A DNA stretch of 64,000 nucleotides from Puia dinghuensis (GTDB lineage: Bacteria > Bacteroidota > Bacteroidia > Chitinophagales > Chitinophagaceae), in assembly GCF_014642875.1 (NCBI RefSeq), contig NZ_BMJC01000006.1, forward strand, positions 372,001-436,000, in the 5' to 3' direction. A program made the translations under genes and the position numbers. Numbering within the stretch: the stretch's first letter is position 1; every line of letters starts with the position of its first letter. Shown in pieces: positions 35,343 to 47,200 of this stretch. The notes below the pieces were generated by a model. The model had not been told where the DNA came from. It worked only from the letters and a program-made list of their open reading frames with translations, and ran no database searches.

Positions 35343-36521
35343 ATGGAGACCCTATTGGAAAAAGAGATCGTATTTCCCGAAGCAGAAACCTTGTCGTCAG
35401 CAGAAGAGACCTTCCACCGGGTGGCACTGACACGAGTAGATGGTATCGGCGACGCCTATACGAAAAAATTGATCGCCCGTTTCGGCGATGCTGCCGCCGT
35501 TTTCCGCGCCAAACAAAAAGACCTGCTTTCATCAGGGGTGGATGAGGAAAAGGCATCTGCCATCCTTGGCTTTCGCGGCTTCGCAGCCGTGGAAGCCGAA
35601 TTGCTGCAGTTGGAGAAAGAAGGGGTCCGGGTATTGTACCATACCGACCAGGACTATCCTCACCGGCTTAGAGATATTCCGGACTCCCCGCCCCTGCTCT
35701 TTTATAAAGGGAATGCCGATCTCAATGCAAAAAAAATAGTGGCTGTCATCGGCACCCGCAGTCCCAGCGACTATGGACGGCAGGTGACAGCGCAATTGAT
35801 CAGGCAGTTGGAGCAATCCGGTATCCTCGTGGTCAGCGGGCTGGCGCTTGGCATCGACACAGCGGCACATAAGGCGGCATTGAACCATCATCTGCCTACC
35901 ATCGGTGTACTCGGCCATGGATTTCGACACCTGTATCCGCCGGAAAACAAAACATTGGCGAAGGCGATGCTCCGGGAAGGCGGCCTGCTCACATCGTTTG
36001 CCTATAGCGACAAGCCCGACGGCTTTCGTTTCCCCGATCGCAACCGCATCGTTGCCGCCCTCTGCGATGCCGTGCTGGTCGTAGAGACCGCCCGACAAGG
36101 AGGCAGCCTCCTGACGGTCGGCGAGGCGCTGAAATACGGCCGTAAGGTCTTCACCGTCCCCGGCAGATTGACGGATCCGCGCAGCGCCGGTTGCAACTGG
36201 CTTTTACAGCAACGCCTGGCAGATGCGCTGATATCGGGCGAGCAGCTGGTGTCAACCATGGGTTGGGACTGGCCGGCGAATGGCGTAGGCATACAAGCTT
36301 CTTTGCCCTTTTCTTCACCCGACGACAGGAAAAAACCGGAAGACGGCCTGCTGGCCCTGTTGCAGGAGAAAGACAGCCTCTCCATCGATGAGCTTACTAT
36401 GCAAAGTCAGCTGCCCCCTTCATCTATTGCCTTATTGCTGGTGAACCTGGAATTGCGGGGTCTGATCAGCGTTCTGCCGGGAAAGAGATACAGGCTCAAC
36501 CAGCCCCTGATGCACGTCTGA
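35343..36521 (+). CDS. dprA: DNA-processing protein DprA
   Basis: Binds incoming single-stranded DNA during natural transformation and loads RecA. The chain of 392 residues has an N-terminal helical/SAM-like region (about 25-80, [17 protein letters not shown]), the Rossmann-like DprA core with [64 protein letters not shown] and [15 protein letters not shown], and a C-terminal winged-helix domain (about 325-390). The ATG at 35343 fits. It stands alone between the PorE-like gene and guaB on the same strand. Confidence 0.96.
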   Translation: METLLEKEIVFPEAETLSSAEETFHRVALTRVDGIGDAYTKKLIARFGDAAAVFRAKQKDLLSSGVDEEKASAILGFRGFAAVEAELLQLEKEGVRVLYHTDQDYPHRLRDIPDSPPLLFYKGNADLNAKKIVAVIGTRSPSDYGRQVTAQLIRQLEQSGILVVSGLALGIDTAAHKAALNHHLPTIGVLGHGFRHLYPPENKTLAKAMLREGGLLTSFAYSDKPDGFRFPDRNRIVAALCDAVLVVETARQGGSLLTVGEALKYGRKVFTVPGRLTDPRSAGCNWLLQQRLADALISGEQLVSTMGWDWPANGVGIQASLPFSSPDDRKKPEDGLLALLQEKDSLSIDELTMQSQLPPSSIALLLVNLELRGLISVLPGKRYRLNQPLMHV

Positions 36522-36550
36522 CGGGGGTTTCAGCACATGGCCGACAAAAA

Positions 36551-36583
36551 TTTGGACCATACCATGTGCTTGCCTTACCTTTG
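36551..36583 (+). promoter_or_regulatory. guaB: Bacteroidota promoter of guaB
   Basis: TTTG at 36551-36554 and TACCTTTG at 36576-36583 are separated by 21 bases, a good match to the Bacteroidota consensus. The -7 element ends three bases before the guaB ATG at 36587, so the transcript is predicted to be leaderless or nearly so. Confidence 0.7.
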
Positions 36584-36586
36584 CAC

Positions 36587-38089
36587 ATGGCAAGAATAAA
36601 TTCTCCTGCCGGAAAGGCAGCATCCCCCACAAAATTTTTTGGCGACGGTCTCACTTTTGACGATGTGTTATTATTACCCGCATTTTCGCAGGTATTACCC
36701 CGCGAAGTAGACATCCGGAGCCAGCTTACCAAGGCGATCACTCTCAACATCCCCATGCTTTCCGCCGCGATGGACACCGTCACAGAGGCGAATCTTGCAA
36801 TAGCCCTGGCCCGGGAAGGCGGCATCGGCATCCTGCACAAGAACATGAGCATCGAAAAACAGGTGGAGCAGGTGCGTAAAGTAAAAAGAAGCGAGAGCGG
36901 GCTGATCATCGACCCCATCACCCTCCATGAAGAAGCAACCATCGGCGATGCGCTCAGGCTGATGAAAGAGAATAAGATAGGTGGCATCCCCATCACCGAC
37001 AATAATAAAGTATTAGTAGGCATCCTCACCAACCGCGACCTGCGTTTTGAAGACAACAAACGCCGGAAGGTGAGTGAAGTAATGACGACCAAAGAGAGAT
37101 TAGTGACGGCGCCGGAAGGCACCGATCTGAAAAAAGCGGAGAAGATCCTGCAAAAATACAAGATCGAAAAGCTGCCGGTGGTGAACAAACAGGGCAAGCT
37201 CATCGGGCTCATCACCTACCGCGACATCCTGCAGTTGTCCAGCTGCCCCAATGCCGTCAAGGATTCCTATGGCCGCTTGCTTGTGGGGGCCGCATTAGGC
37301 ATTACCAAAGACTTGTTGGATAGGGCCAGTGCGCTTCAGCAAATAGGCGTAGATGTAGTAACCCTGGACAGCGCCCACGGACATCACATTGGGGTCATCA
37401 ACGCTTTGAAATCGTTGAAAAAATCCTTTAAGAATCTCCAGGTCATCGCGGGTAACATCGGCACGGCATCGGGAGCCAAAGCCCTCGCCGACGCAGGCGC
37501 CGATGCTGTAAAGGTCGGCATCGGCCCCGGCTCCATCTGTACGACGAGGATCGTCGCCGGCGCCGGGGTGCCCCAGATAACAGCCGTTATGGAAGCGGCA
37601 TCGGCACTCCATTCCCGGAATATACCCGTCATCGCCGATGGCGGCATCCGCTACACCGGTGACATGGTAAAGGCCCTGGCGGCCGGCGCCAATGTCGTGA
37701 TGATGGGTAGCGTATTCGCCGGGGTGGAAGAAAGTCCCGGGGAAACGATCATCTATGAAGGCAGAAAGTTCAAGCAATACCGGGGCATGGGTTCCATCGG
37801 CGCGATGACCCAGGGCAGCAGCGATCGCTATTTCCAGGACGTGGAAGATGATATCAAGAAGCTGGTGCCGGAAGGCATCGAAGGCCGGGTGGCTTTCAAA
37901 GGCAGCCTGTCGGAAGTCGTTCAGCAATATGTCGGTGGCCTGAGAGCAGGTATGGGTTACTGTGGCGCCAAGGACATCAAAACATTACAACAACAATCCC
38001 AATTTATCAAGATCACCAACGCCGGCATGAAAGAGAGCCACGCACATGATGTAGAGATCACGAGGGAAGCGCCGAATTACAGCCGGTAA
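36587..38089 (+). CDS. guaB: Inosine-5'-monophosphate dehydrogenase
   Basis: Oxidises IMP to XMP with NAD, the committed step to guanine nucleotides. The 500-residue chain has the barrel start [20 protein letters not shown], a CBS pair inserted at about 105-215, the active-site loop [18 protein letters not shown] with the catalytic Cys, and the flap with [10 protein letters not shown]. The ATG at 36587 is chosen over an upstream GTG (36566) because it follows the promoter directly and gives [10 protein letters not shown] small GC-rich hairpin follows the stop. Confidence 0.97.
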   Translation: MARINSPAGKAASPTKFFGDGLTFDDVLLLPAFSQVLPREVDIRSQLTKAITLNIPMLSAAMDTVTEANLAIALAREGGIGILHKNMSIEKQVEQVRKVKRSESGLIIDPITLHEEATIGDALRLMKENKIGGIPITDNNKVLVGILTNRDLRFEDNKRRKVSEVMTTKERLVTAPEGTDLKKAEKILQKYKIEKLPVVNKQGKLIGLITYRDILQLSSCPNAVKDSYGRLLVGAALGITKDLLDRASALQQIGVDVVTLDSAHGHHIGVINALKSLKKSFKNLQVIAGNIGTASGAKALADAGADAVKVGIGPGSICTTRIVAGAGVPQITAVMEAASALHSRNIPVIADGGIRYTGDMVKALAAGANVVMMGSVFAGVEESPGETIIYEGRKFKQYRGMGSIGAMTQGSSDRYFQDVEDDIKKLVPEGIEGRVAFKGSLSEVVQQYVGGLRAGMGYCGAKDIKTLQQQSQFIKITNAGMKESHAHDVEITREAPNYSR

Positions 38090-38094
38090 AACCG

Positions 38095-38113
38095 CTGCCG
38101 CCTTCGGCGGCAG
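38095..38113 (+). terminator. GC-rich hairpin after guaB
   Basis: CTGCCGCC-TTC-GGCGGCAG, an 8-bp perfect stem five bases after the guaB stop. There is no T-run after it, so it may be a weak terminator or an RNA-stabilising 3' hairpin. Confidence 0.45.
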
Positions 38114-38129
38114 TATAAACAGATGTCGC

Positions 38130-39713
38130 TTGAAACGAATCCATCCCCTCCCACTGTCGGTGCTCACTGGTCTTTTGCTTTTTGCTGCCTGGCCGGTGTC
38201 TCCCCTTACCTTCCTGGTCTTTGTCGCTTTCCTTCCACTGTTGTGGCTCGAGCGGCAAGGTGTCAAGGGAAAACATTTCTTCGGCTGGGTATATATCGCC
38301 ATGCTCACCTGGAATGTCGCCGCCACCTGGTGGGTATGGAATGCAACGGGCCCCGGCGCCATAGGAGCTTTTCTGGCCAACAGTCTGCTCATGTGCCTGC
38401 CCTGGCTTGGTTTCCACGCCGTTCGGCGAAGGATGGGGAATACCGCGGGCTATCTCTCGCTCATCGTCTTCTGGCTCAGCTTCGAATATCTTCATCTGCA
38501 AAACTGGGGGCTCAGCTGGCCCTGGCTGACGCTGGGCAACGTATTTGCCGCCCGTCCGGGATGGGTGCAATGGTATGAATACACGGGAACCAGCGGTGGC
38601 GGCCTCTGGGTGCTGACGATGAATATCCTGCTTTTCCTGCTGGCCTGGGATTGGTTTCACCACCGGAAGCTGGTGGTGCGCCGGGCCCTGGTGGCGCTGG
38701 GTGTCCTGGTCGTGCCACTGGGCCTGTCGCTGCTGCTAACACCGGCGCCGCCGGATAAGATGCCAGCCGGCAATGTCGTCATCATCCAACCCAATATCGA
38801 TCCCTACGACAAGATCCTCACCGGCAGCTTCGATGCGCAATTACAGCGGCTGATTCGCCTCAGCGATTCGACTATCGACAGCAATACGGTGCTCGTGGTC
38901 TGGCCGGAAACGGCGTTGTACAACGAACGCGGGTTCGAAGAAGATAGCCTGAAGAAAAACTTTTTCCTAAAACCGCTGTGGGCATTCCTCCACCGGCATC
39001 CCCGCATCAACCTGCTGACGGGTATCGAAAGCTTCAGGATTTTCGACTATAAACATTCGTCCACCGCCATGAAGATACCGGACACCGATAAATTTTACGA
39101 AAGCTATAATGCGGCTGCACTGATGGACAGCTCGGGACCGGTGGCTTTTTACCATAAATCGAGGCTGGTGCCGGGAGCAGAGAGTCTTCCGCCCTTCCTG
39201 CATTTCATGGTACCTTTGTTCGAGAAATTCGGCGCCACCGAAGAAGGGTATACGGGTCAGGCGGATAGGTCAGTGTTTCATACCACCGATGGCCGCTACG
39301 GCATCGCGCCCGCCATCTGTTATGAAAGCATCTATGGCGAATTTATGTCGCGTTACGTACATAACGGGGCGAATATTATGGCCGTTATTACCAATGACGG
39401 CTGGTGGGGCGATACCCCGGGTTACAAACAACATGAAAGCTACGCCCGGCTGCGCGCAATAGAAACCCGGCGTTTTGTCATTCGCAGTGCTAATACCGGG
39501 GTCTCCTGTATCATCGAGCCGGACGGGCAGATCATCGAATCCCGCCCCTGGGCTAAAGTCGCTTCTATCCGGCGCCCCATCCCGACGGAAACAGGCCAGA
39601 CCTTTTACACCCTGTGTGGAGATTGCATCTCCAGGATTGCGCTTGCACTTGCCTTATTGTTCTTTGGCTGGAATATCATCACGATCATCAAAACAAGAAC
39701 CAGTCGTGGATAA
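38130..39713 (+). CDS. lnt: Apolipoprotein N-acyltransferase
   Basis: Inner-membrane enzyme that adds the third acyl chain to lipoproteins. About 527 residues: six or so membrane helices in residues 5-200, then a nitrilase domain whose Glu-Lys-Cys triad is visible in WPETALYNERG, FYHKSRLVPGAE and APAICYESIYG, and a last membrane helix near the C-terminus. The only plausible start is TTG at 38130 (MKRIHPLPLSVL); the ATG at 38123 is out of frame. Its end overlaps the hydrolase start by eight bases. Confidence 0.93.
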   Translation: MKRIHPLPLSVLTGLLLFAAWPVSPLTFLVFVAFLPLLWLERQGVKGKHFFGWVYIAMLTWNVAATWWVWNATGPGAIGAFLANSLLMCLPWLGFHAVRRRMGNTAGYLSLIVFWLSFEYLHLQNWGLSWPWLTLGNVFAARPGWVQWYEYTGTSGGGLWVLTMNILLFLLAWDWFHHRKLVVRRALVALGVLVVPLGLSLLLTPAPPDKMPAGNVVIIQPNIDPYDKILTGSFDAQLQRLIRLSDSTIDSNTVLVVWPETALYNERGFEEDSLKKNFFLKPLWAFLHRHPRINLLTGIESFRIFDYKHSSTAMKIPDTDKFYESYNAAALMDSSGPVAFYHKSRLVPGAESLPPFLHFMVPLFEKFGATEEGYTGQADRSVFHTTDGRYGIAPAICYESIYGEFMSRYVHNGANIMAVITNDGWWGDTPGYKQHESYARLRAIETRRFVIRSANTGVSCIIEPDGQIIESRPWAKVASIRRPIPTETGQTFYTLCGDCISRIALALALLFFGWNIITIIKTRTSRG

Positions 39714-40506
39714 GACCATCACCAATGAAGGAAGAAAGCTGTTTTACCGTGAAGAAGGAAGCGGGCAGCCGGTGTTATTGCTGCACGGCTTCGCCGAAGA
39801 CGGAAAACTATGGGACCCCATCATCCCTCGGTTAAAAACAGGCTACCGGCTACTGATACCCGATCTCCCGGGTAGCGGCCGGTCTACCCTTCTCCCTGGA
39901 GAACCATCCATCGACGCCCTGGCCGAGTCAATAAAAATACTGATCGACGCGGAAGGCATCGACAAATGCATCCTCATCGGTCATAGCATGGGAGGTTATA
40001 TCTCGCTTTCCTTTGCAGAGCAATATCCACAGCGGTTGAAGGCCTTTGGGCTCTTTCATTCGACGGCCTATGCGGACAGTGAAGAAAAGAAGGCGGCTCG
40101 GCGCAAAGGCATCGGGTTTATCCGGCAACATGGGGCGGCGCCTTTTGTCCGGCAATCGACCCCCAATCTCTTTGCCCCCGGGACAAGAGAGAGCCGGCCA
40201 CAACTGATAGAAGATATCATCCGCAGCTATTCGGGGTTTTCTGCTGAATCGCTCGTCTATTACTATGAAGCTATGATCCAGCGGCCCGACCGGACCCGCG
40301 TATTACAACAATTTGCGGGTGCCATCCTCTTCATCATCGGAGAAAAAGACCAGGCCGTACCCTATGAAAGCTCCCTGAAACAATGCCATGAGCCCACGAT
40401 AGCGCATATTCATATTCTGGAAAATGCAGGGCATATGGGCATGCTGGAAGAACCGGAGGACAGCGGCAACAGCGTGGAATCTTTTTTAAACTTCGTATAC
40501 ACATGA
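39706..40506 (+). CDS. Alpha/beta hydrolase
   Basis: A 266-residue cytoplasmic alpha/beta hydrolase. Visible motifs are the oxyanion LLLHGFAEDGKLW, the nucleophile elbow GHSMGG, and the late catalytic Asp in IGEKDQAVPYE and His in ENAGHMGMLEE. The start is GTG at 39706 (MDKTITNEGRKLFYREEG), inside the end of lnt; the open frame extends further upstream in lnt, but that part is not coding. Its stop overlaps the SDR gene in an ATGA. Substrate not predictable. Confidence 0.88.
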   Translation: MDKTITNEGRKLFYREEGSGQPVLLLHGFAEDGKLWDPIIPRLKTGYRLLIPDLPGSGRSTLLPGEPSIDALAESIKILIDAEGIDKCILIGHSMGGYISLSFAEQYPQRLKAFGLFHSTAYADSEEKKAARRKGIGFIRQHGAAPFVRQSTPNLFAPGTRESRPQLIEDIIRSYSGFSAESLVYYYEAMIQRPDRTRVLQQFAGAILFIIGEKDQAVPYESSLKQCHEPTIAHIHILENAGHMGMLEEPEDSGNSVESFLNFVYT

Positions 40507-41264
40507 ACAGGACCATCTTTATCACCGGCGCTACGTCGGGCTTTGGCCAGGCCTGCGCCCGGAAATTTGCCGCCGGCGGCGATCATCTCATTATTACGGG
40601 AAGACGGAAAGACAGGCTGGAAGCGCTGAAACAGGAATTGGAAGACCGCTCAGGCATCCAGGTGATGCCGCTGGTATTCGACGTGCAAGACCGGAGTGCG
40701 GTATTCGCAGCCGTAGCGACCTTGCCCGAAGCCTGGCGCAGGGTCGATATCCTTATCAACAATGCCGGGCTGGCGCTGGGCAGGGACTTCTTCGAAGAAG
40801 CCAGTCTCGAGGACTGGGACACCATGATCGATACCAACGTCAAAGGCCTGCTTTATGTATCAAAAGCCGTATTGCCGCTGATGATACCCGTCGGCAATGC
40901 GCACATCATCAACCTGGGCAGCGTAGCCGGCAAGGAAGTATATGAAAAAGGCAATGCGTACTGTGGCAGTAAGTTTGCCGTCGACGCCATCTCGAGATCT
41001 ATGCGCATCGACCTGTTGCGGCATGGGATAAAGGTGACGGCTATTCACCCGGGGGCGGCAGAGACGGAATTCTCCAACGTCCGGTTCAAAGGCGACGAAA
41101 GCCAGGCAAAAAAGATCTATGAAGGCTATACGCCGCTTTCTGCGGAAGATGTAGCCGATGTGATACACTACTGTGCCAGCCTTCCGCCGCATGTTTGTAT
41201 CAACGACCTGGTGCTGACCTGTACGGCACAGGCAGATGCGATCTACTTTTATAAGAAGTCCTAG
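40503..41264 (+). CDS. Short-chain dehydrogenase/reductase (YdfG-like)
   Basis: NAD(P)-dependent oxidoreductase of 253 residues. The cofactor loop TGATSGFGQACA, the NNAG motif at LINNAGLALG, and the active site Ser/Tyr/Lys in NLGSVAGKEV and YCGSKFAVDA are present. An Arg-rich GRRKDRLEAL after strand 2 favours NADP. It resembles the YdfG group, which oxidises 3-hydroxy acids such as L-allo-threonine or serine. Last gene of lnt-hydrolase-SDR; it converges on sprA, overlapping four bases. Confidence 0.92.
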   Translation: MNRTIFITGATSGFGQACARKFAAGGDHLIITGRRKDRLEALKQELEDRSGIQVMPLVFDVQDRSAVFAAVATLPEAWRRVDILINNAGLALGRDFFEEASLEDWDTMIDTNVKGLLYVSKAVLPLMIPVGNAHIINLGSVAGKEVYEKGNAYCGSKFAVDAISRSMRIDLLRHGIKVTAIHPGAAETEFSNVRFKGDESQAKKIYEGYTPLSAEDVADVIHYCASLPPHVCINDLVLTCTAQADAIYFYKKS

Positions 41265-44200
41265 GGAGCAAGCGATATCCGGATATGTATCCCCCCCTTG
41301 GTCGTGACGATCGGCGGAGTAGTGGATATCTTGGGCGTCGTTCGCATCTGATCGAAGTAAAAACTCAGGTTGATGCGGTTATTCAGCACATAATCCACCG
41401 TCGGCCCGATGTGCACCACCGTCTGCCCGCCCGTCGGCAGCGAAGCATTCTGATCGAGATAGCTGCTGGACATAGCGTCATCCCGGACGCTGACCGTTAA
41501 CTTCACGATAAGATCATTTGACCCTTTCTGTGCATTGATACTTCCCGGCGGGCCGGCGGGTGGGGTTTTCCCATTACCCGGAACCTTCCAGCCAAAGGGG
41601 AGCCCCACATTCTTCTTCCGGTAGCCCAGCGTAACACTCAGTTCGGAAGAATGGGTCTCACTCAGCTGAAAATCGACGAGGCTGAGACTCAACTGTCGTG
41701 ATCGGCTATAGCTGGCCGCAGCCGTCATCAGGTTGACAAATTGCATATCCACGCCCAGCAGCGGAGAGAATTGCTCGGAGATGGTGATGTTGGGAACCTG
41801 GAAATAAGGAACAAAATTCCCCGTAAGCGTATCGATAAACCCGGGTTGGCCGTACCGGGACGGATCGCTATAGTTGAGGTTCGAGTTGAAGCTGTTCATG
41901 CTCAGGTTGCCCGTATAGGCATTCGTGAGGTTAAAACTGGTAAAGATGCGGCTAAACCAGGGCAACCGGCTCAGGCCATTGTAAGTGATATGCCAATTAG
42001 GTTTGGGCAGATAACCCGAGAAGGGATTCGTGGTCACGTTACCGCCTTTCTCATTGATAAGGGCTACCGTAGTGGGGCTCTTACCTGTGTAGGCCGCGAT
42101 AAAGGCAGGTATCAGTACATCCTGTGCATACCGGCCATAGCCTACTGCGTAGCCGTCGCTCCCCAATAACCCGCCTGTGTAGGGATTGATGGCCCCCAAT
42201 CGCGAGGAAATAATGGCGCGATAGTTCTCGAACCGATGGAAAGTTTCGGAGATCTGGTCGGGCCGGTAATGTTCAAAAAGCGTCTTATAGGAGATGAAGC
42301 TGATGTTAAACGTGCCCGCGATGTATGGATTCAGGCGGGCGTACCCGGTCCCGCCGATGGTATCCTTATATAGTTCGGAATAGTTTTGACCAAAGGTCTT
42401 ATCGATGTTGATCGAGATACGGAGATCGCGCACGGGCTCCAGCGTAGCGGATGCCGAGATTTTTTGCGTATAGCTGATGAGGTTCTGATTATTAAGCGCG
42501 CTGTCCGTCGAGATGAGATGCCGCTTGCCGAGCTTATTGATAAAGTTGGTATCGGCCCGCTTGCCGAAGACATAGGCCCAGCCGGGCTCCATCGAATGGA
42601 AGTTCATCCCCAGCGCCCTGGTGCTGTCGAGGAAACCGTAGATGGTGGATCCGCTGTTATCCGCATAGTTAAACGTAATGTGTTTTAAAGAAGTAAGGAG
42701 CTTCACCAACGCCTTTGGTACGCCGGTGAGCGCGGCTGTCTGCGGTGGTGTACCCGTATTCCTGCGCGCCGTATCAGGCACCTGCCGCCCGCCCACCATT
42801 ATCGTCCGCGGAGGCGGCTGGTCGAGACCACGCAGCAGTTTCCATTTGCTATACAGCCGGGTGAAGTCCAGGTCGGCGAGAATAGTCCTTTGCTGCGTGT
42901 TCGCCAGTGTATTCCCAAGGGCATGGGCCGCAGGCAGCAGTGAAGCCCCCGTCCAGGTATAAGTAGCCGAGTATCCGGCCTTGATGGTCGTCCAGTCCAG
43001 CATCGGGAGCTTGCTGGTTGGGAGGGTATACGTGATGTTCGTATTCTGGTTATACAATATGGTACGACCGCCCTTCCAGAAATGCTGCCACATCTGGTGG
43101 CGTCCCTGTTTACTCAGCCTTCCGGTGTCCTCATCCACCCAGGCCCTATTGGTCGCCGTGAAATCCAACGCCAATGACTTGGTAAGATCCCATCGCAGGG
43201 TATAAAGCCTGTCGAAGGTGAAGAACTTATTAAAGCTCTCCGGCAGGATATCCGGCCCGCCGATGTTTCGCGAACGATAGGCGCCGAACTGCCGGTTGAC
43301 ATTGGCCTGGAAGCCCAGCACGGTCGGCATGGGATTGAAGTTAAAATCCCTGACAAGGCCCAGCCAGGGCGACCTGGACTTGATCATCTTCCGGAAGGGT
43401 GTGATGAACTTCGCCGTACGGGTATAGTTATACGCCAGGATGGCCTTGTGCACGATGAGCTCATCCTCCGAGGCCAACGGGCTATGGTGCTCGCTCCTGC
43501 TGTAGGAATAGCTGACATTGACATTCTCGATACTCCAGACCTTTAACTTCTTATTGGAGGTGTTGTTCTTATGGACATTGGTGAAATTCACCGTCTGGAC
43601 GGTAGTCTGGTCGATCGCCTGTTTGCGAATGGAATCCTTTTGAGCAGCCGGCGCCGCGTTGATCTTATCCTTCAATTTGATATCCAGGTCGAAGGGGTCG
43701 TATTCCGGCGTGCTGGTCTGCTTTGTCACCCCCGCATATATCGGGATGGAGATGGCCGCTTTCTTTGGCAGCAATTTGCCTGCGTCGATATTGATCGCGG
43801 CATCCACTTCCGCATTGTTGTCCAACGATCGCTGGTTGGTGCTCTGGTCGATGGTACCCCAGCCGGCGGATTTGTTGCTGCCCGATACGGTGAGCGTACC
43901 AAGGTCGGCTAATTTCACATCAACCTTGCCGACGGCGGCCCAGCCCCCCTTCTCGCTGATATCGGTGAGCCGCAGCTCGTTGAACCATACTTCCGTACAC
44001 ACCGTCGTCCGGTTGACATTCTGGACACCCAGGAAAAAGGCCTGGATGGCGCCCAGGTTGGGATTACCCAATACGGCATACGATCGCCCGTCTGCATCCG
44101 TCTCTTTATAATAGGTGTTAGTAGAGCCCTTGTTATTCCGGTCTACTTTCAGCTGGATGAGCCGGCCGAGATTCAGGTTAAGGTTATTACCCGAGGGCCA

Positions 44201-47200
44201 GACCTCATCCGCCGTCGCTTTGAGTTTCCATTGTGTTACATGAATGGGCACACGTATCTCATAGTAATTGCTGACAAAGTCGCTGCCCAGCCTGACGACA
44301 TACGACATATCGAAGTCATTCACCGTACCCTGGACGACGGCTTCCGCATGCACGAACATGTCCATCGTTCCATAACGCCGAAGGTCGAGGTTGGTGGTCT
44401 TGTATACGCCGCGAACGTCTCCTTGCGCCAGGTTGCAGATCTGCAGGCTCATGGCCTGTTCGTTCAGCAGGAGGTTGACGTTGTTGTTGCTCAGCTCTTG
44501 CTGGCGGACGACGCCGGGGGGGCTGACATAATTGATAGGCTGACGCGAGCTGTTCTGTTCGATGTTCACCGCTGTCACGTTAAAGCTCGTATTGCTGGTG
44601 GGCAACAGGGTCATATTCCCTGTCGTATCGACCTTGTAGGCGAAACTTCTCCAGGAATTCCGCACCAGTTGCAGCTGGGCAAAGCGGAGAACAACCGAAT
44701 CCGACCAGCCCGTCATATACATCCGGATAAACTGAATGGACCTGAAATCGGGCATATTACCCACGTTTTGGTAATACTCCGCCAGCGGAATGGTCATCTG
44801 GTACCAGGTTTGCGGGGCGCCGCCTCCACTGGGGGTGAAATTCACCGAGTCGGTGATGAAGTTATATCCCTGGCTCTTTCCAAGGCTGTCCGGCGTCATG
44901 TTGACCTTGTACTCGAAATATTGTTCAAGCGTATTCATCGTATTATCCTTGTTCAGGTCTTCCTGATCGGGATAGAGCGTATAGGCCGAGATCGTTGTCT
45001 GGCCGGCGGTTGCGATGGGAGAGTTGCCCTGCGGGTTGTTGATGTTCTTATACCGGCCAAGTATACCTGTTTTTGAAGCGTCATAACTGGCGTCGCGGTA
45101 GTTGAGAAAGTTGTCGTTGGATGGGTCGTTCTGCGCATTCAGGTAGGCCTGGGACCCTGTTCCGATCGTGGCGCCGAGGGCTTGCAGATAGCGGGCGTAC
45201 TTTTGCTGTTCTTCCTGGTCAGTCATTCCATCCAGCCCCACGTCCTGGTATGGCCGGTCGGCGGCATTGTTGCTGAAGGCAGTGGTCACCTGGATGGGAT
45301 TGGCCGGCACCCTGCCCCAGACGGAGCTGCTGTCTATCTCTGCAGTGATGTTGGGGGTGTTGAGCCCATTCTCGAACTCTTTCTTGCCATCCTTCAGGAT
45401 ATCTTCCGAAATGCTGCCGAGGTCGACGTACAGCTGTCCCCCTGTCGAGTTTCCTACCCCACTAAGCGTCTTGGCAAAGGGGCTCAGCACCCAGAACTGG
45501 AGGACTTCGATGTTGGCCGTCTCGAAATCCGTCTGATCGAGGGCGCGCATGATCCCACCCCAGCGTTTCTTCGGGTTGTTCAGTTTGCCGTTGGGCGCTA
45601 TGCTGCCGGGTCGGGCATCGAAGTTGTAAGGCCCCCTGTCAGTCGGATAGTAAGCCATATCGAAAGTCACCAATTGCGCCTGGCCGGTCTGCACGGTCTG
45701 CTGGGGAAAGAGTTGTTGTACCTGCAGCGGGGCGACACGGGGATCCTGCAGGACATTTCCAAGACTTGCTACCGGATTATTGGGATTACTGGGATCCTGT
45801 AAGGTAGGCTCGATATTATACCAGGCAAGCTTGGCGCGGTTGAAGCCATAGTCGAGGGAGTCGCTGAGATTCCCTTCCGGGAACAGAGGGGGATAAGTGC
45901 TGGTAGAGCCAATCGGGACAGCCGGCGTGGAAGCCAGTGCCCAGCTTGTCAGCGGGAAGCGCAGGTCTATCGCGCTGGTGCTGCCTTCGAAGTCATCGAT
46001 ATAAACCGCCCCGCTGTTGCCGCTGCCGATCTGCGGCGGATGTCCGGGTTTCAGTATGGCTCCTTCACCATAGGCATTGATAGTACTCATCTCCTTGGTG
46101 GAATAGAAAGGCAGCTTATCGAGCAGGCGGGTGAGTTGCGGTAATTGCCCGCGGTAGTTGATATCCGTGCCGTACATGGAGTTACGGATGGGATCCTCGC
46201 CGTAGTCGGTCTTGCTGAAGAAGGGGCGTTCGTTAAGCCGTTCGAAGGTGGCGCCGATGTTAAGTGACTCCGTCGCGGTGCTCTTGGCAAGATAATCCAG
46301 CCGGACACCCATAAAGCTCCTTTGCTGCAACCCGAAGTTGGCGTTGTTTTCATAGGAGACGTTGACGGGTACGCCCGAATTGATGATGGCCTGGTTGATG
46401 ATCTGCACTTGCCCAAGATTGTAATCAACCACATAGTCGACATTTTCTCTCAGCGTCTGACCGCCGGCGGTGACCACGACGGAGCCCGGTGGAACATTGT
46501 AAGCATTCAGAGAAAGAGTGGACGCGGATTGTCCCTTGGCAGTGCCATTTAGCACATAGCGGTCGACGTTGGCAAAGGTCTGCGCCACCGCCTTTATCGT
46601 ATCGTACAATTGATAAAATACATACTTGTTCTTCAATGACTGCGGCGCCCCGGCAAAAGCAAGGGTGTCGAGGTCGCGTCCAAAGGGTTCCAGGACGGGG
46701 AAGATGATACGGCCCTGGTTGGAAATGACAGTGAGGCCTTCGATATAGTCGAATATTCCATCCGCACCGGGGTCGTTGTGCGCGTTCAACCGGTCGAGGC
46801 CCAGGACGGTAAGCAGGGGAAGGTTAGCCTTTGGCCCCTCAGGCAGGTAGCGCTTGGTGCCCTTGCTGGGTTCGTCATAGTTGACATTAAACTGGAAGCC
46901 CTGCTGCTGGATATTCGCCAGGTAGCTGCCGCCGGGCGTCTTCAGGGAGTAGACGTTCTTCATCATCAGATTCCAGAGGGGCAGGTTGGTCCGCTGGGAC
47001 GTGGCTTTCAGCAATTTGAGATACAAGACCTTGGAAGCTCCGCCCCCTGTCCCTGCCGTTGTATCGGGAGGCACATCGGTGGAGAACTCTCCCACTTGAT
47101 AGATATGTCCGTTATAGCTATACTGGTAGGCCACCGCCAGGACATCATTGGCCTGAAGGGTCTGATTAACAGAGATAAAGCCTACCTGCGGGTTGAAATA

